DNA of 64,000 nt, from positions 26,724,788 through 26,788,787 of the forward strand of contig CM055911.1 in the NCBI GenBank assembly GCA_029582155.1. The letters are read 5' to 3'. Made by a program: the position numbers and the translations under genes. This DNA is from Panopea generosa (lineage: Eukaryota > Mollusca > Bivalvia > Adapedonta > Hiatellidae). This document shows positions 62,581-64,000 of this stretch, one piece after another. The notes below the pieces were generated by a model, which was not told where the DNA came from, searched no databases, and was given only the letters and a program-made list of their open reading frames with translations. How positions within the stretch are numbered: position 1 is the first letter of the stretch; each line of letters starts with the position of its first letter.

Positions 62581-63748
62581 TAAGCCATAATAGATTGATT
62601 GCTAAATTATCATCACCGCCTGCCCCCTAATTTTCATGCTGCCCCGACCCTTTTTATTTTCATAAAAAAATAAAAATAAAAAAGAATGAAAAAAAAGCAA
62701 AAATTTTAAAAATAAAAGTAAAATCCTCATGCACTCCCCAATTTTGTTTTGCCACGATGAAGGAGCGAAAGCGAGATTAAGATGTTGCTTTTCTGTCGGT
62801 GGCGGTAGCGATAAACATTTATATTTAGCTCCAATATTAAGTTTTCATTTTTAAACTATTTCTCAACAAGTACAAGTGCTAGGACACTCAAACTTGAATC
62901 ATAGATACAAACAACTAACACCCAGTATCACATTATATACTGCAGATGCTGAGTGTGACCTACATTTCATGGTCCATTGACATTGTTTGATGCTGAATTT
63001 TGCATTTACCTCCAACATTAAGTTTTCATTTATACACTATTTCCCAATAAGTACTAGTGCTAGTGCACTCATACTTGGATCATAGTTACAACTAACACCC
63101 TGCATAACATAATATATAATGCAGATACTGAGGACTTTTTTTTTTATAATTTTTTATTATTTTTATTTTTTTATTTTTTTTTTTTTTTATTAATTTTGTT
63201 ATTTTAAAAAATTGTTCTTTTTTTTTTTTTTTTAAATATGTTTTACTTCAAAATAGTGGTTAAAGTTTTTTTTTAAATATGTTTTATTTAGAAATACTGG
63301 TTAAAAGTTTTGTGTGCAACTACCATCAAGTTCATATCTCAAAAATCACTAAATGTATTTGATTGAACTTCGTACAATATTTCTTAGTCATTAAACCTAC
63401 TACATTAACCAAGTTAGATAACTCTTGCGAGTATAATGCAAATTCTTGTGTCTTATTTTTGCAAATTGTGGCTGTTACTTAATTGATCAAATCAAATAAA
63501 TATTGTAAATAAACACTCTTTGATATATTATGGAAGTTGTTAGGTCATTTCTCTGTTACCACAGGATTAAAACAATAATTTTTGAGCTTTACAGATACAT
63601 GTGGCCATTTTTGTCATTGCATTTTAATTTTTTCTCTCCCATGTGTGTATTAACGGTCAAAGCGGACACGGCAAGACATATCATTCCACAGAATTCTTGT
63701 TTAGAAAAATTTGGATGATAATCTAGCAATAAATTTATAATGGCCTTA
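62581..63748. mobile_element. M5 long TIR element, 1168 bp
   Basis: Inverted ends as in the 206-bp copy (GATTGCTAAATTATC left; GATAATCTAGCAATAAA right) and the same 'CATGCTGCCCCGACCCTT' block. The interior has two diverged direct repeats around 'ATTAAGTTTTCATTT' (about 62833 and 63018) and a T-rich stretch at 63136-63236. No transposase frame was found, so it is non-autonomous or decayed. Confidence 0.78.
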
Positions 63749-63798
63749 TTGAAGTAATTAAAAATAGGCTATATATTGGCGCTGCTGATACTCTATAA

Positions 63799-63864
<66 letters not shown>
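63799..63864. repeat. (TA)n microsatellite
   Basis: About 33 TA units. Confidence 0.98.
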
Positions 63865-63870
<6 letters not shown>

Positions 63871-64000
63871 CATTTCTCGTCTTGGACATGTTGTCACATA
63901 AATCTAGGTAATAACCATGAGACGTCTGATATGTTTGAAACCTGTTAGTTTTAACTATCACAGGTTGAGTACATGTCCCTTTGAATTATCATTCATTTTC

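Overview
The window is animal nuclear DNA, most probably from a mollusc and perhaps a bivalve. It is AT-rich, one gene is spread over about 40 kb in short exons with GT-AG introns, and the introns are full of tRNA-derived SINEs, MITE-like elements, minisatellites and degenerate LINE sequence. The species call is an inference from the gene's divergence and the repeat style; no organelle, rRNA or prokaryotic signal is present.

The one gene I can support runs on the minus strand from about 48.77 kb down to 8.63 kb. It encodes CFAP65 (CCDC108), a cilia and flagella associated protein of the motile axoneme. I resolved 39 coding exons. Every junction has GT-AG signals and compatible phase, the ATG has an in-frame stop two codons upstream, and the spliced CDS is 5460 nt (1819 codons plus stop) with no internal stop. 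The order and spacing of conserved segments follow vertebrate CFAP65 (about 1925 aa) from the N-terminal Trp-Gly motif to the C-terminal 'RPRFIALP' motif. A non-coding first exon probably lies near 50.7 kb, beside a cluster of two YY1-like sites, a forkhead-like site and an X-box-like site.

Layout: 1-8.6 kb is intergenic, with a short tandem repeat, SINE and MITE remnants and one unexplained proline-rich reading frame. 8.6-48.8 kb is CFAP65 with repeat-filled introns. 48.8-51 kb is the upstream region, with a 281-bp palindrome and the candidate promoter. 51.4-54 kb is a decayed Jockey/CR1-L2-like LINE on the minus strand. 55.3-60.1 kb is a tandem duplication whose copies differ by a 1.1-kb deletion and a 0.47-kb TTAA-flanked insertion. 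60-64 kb holds piggyBac-like MITEs, a 1.17-kb terminal-inverted-repeat element and a (TA)n tract.

I name recurrent repeat families for this report only. SINE A has a tRNA-like head and a GATT-rich tail. SINE B has a tRNA-like head and a CAA tail. SINEs C, D and E are other tRNA-like families. M1 is a MITE with TA target duplications, M2 has TTA, M3 and M4 have TTAA, and M5 has a C-rich terminus. Nested insertions and empty sites inside the window fix several exact element ends and target duplications. No operon-like, defence or otherwise novel multi-gene system was found. The points most worth attention are the full CFAP65 model, its candidate ciliary promoter, repeats crowding its splice sites, and the internally dated transposon insertions.
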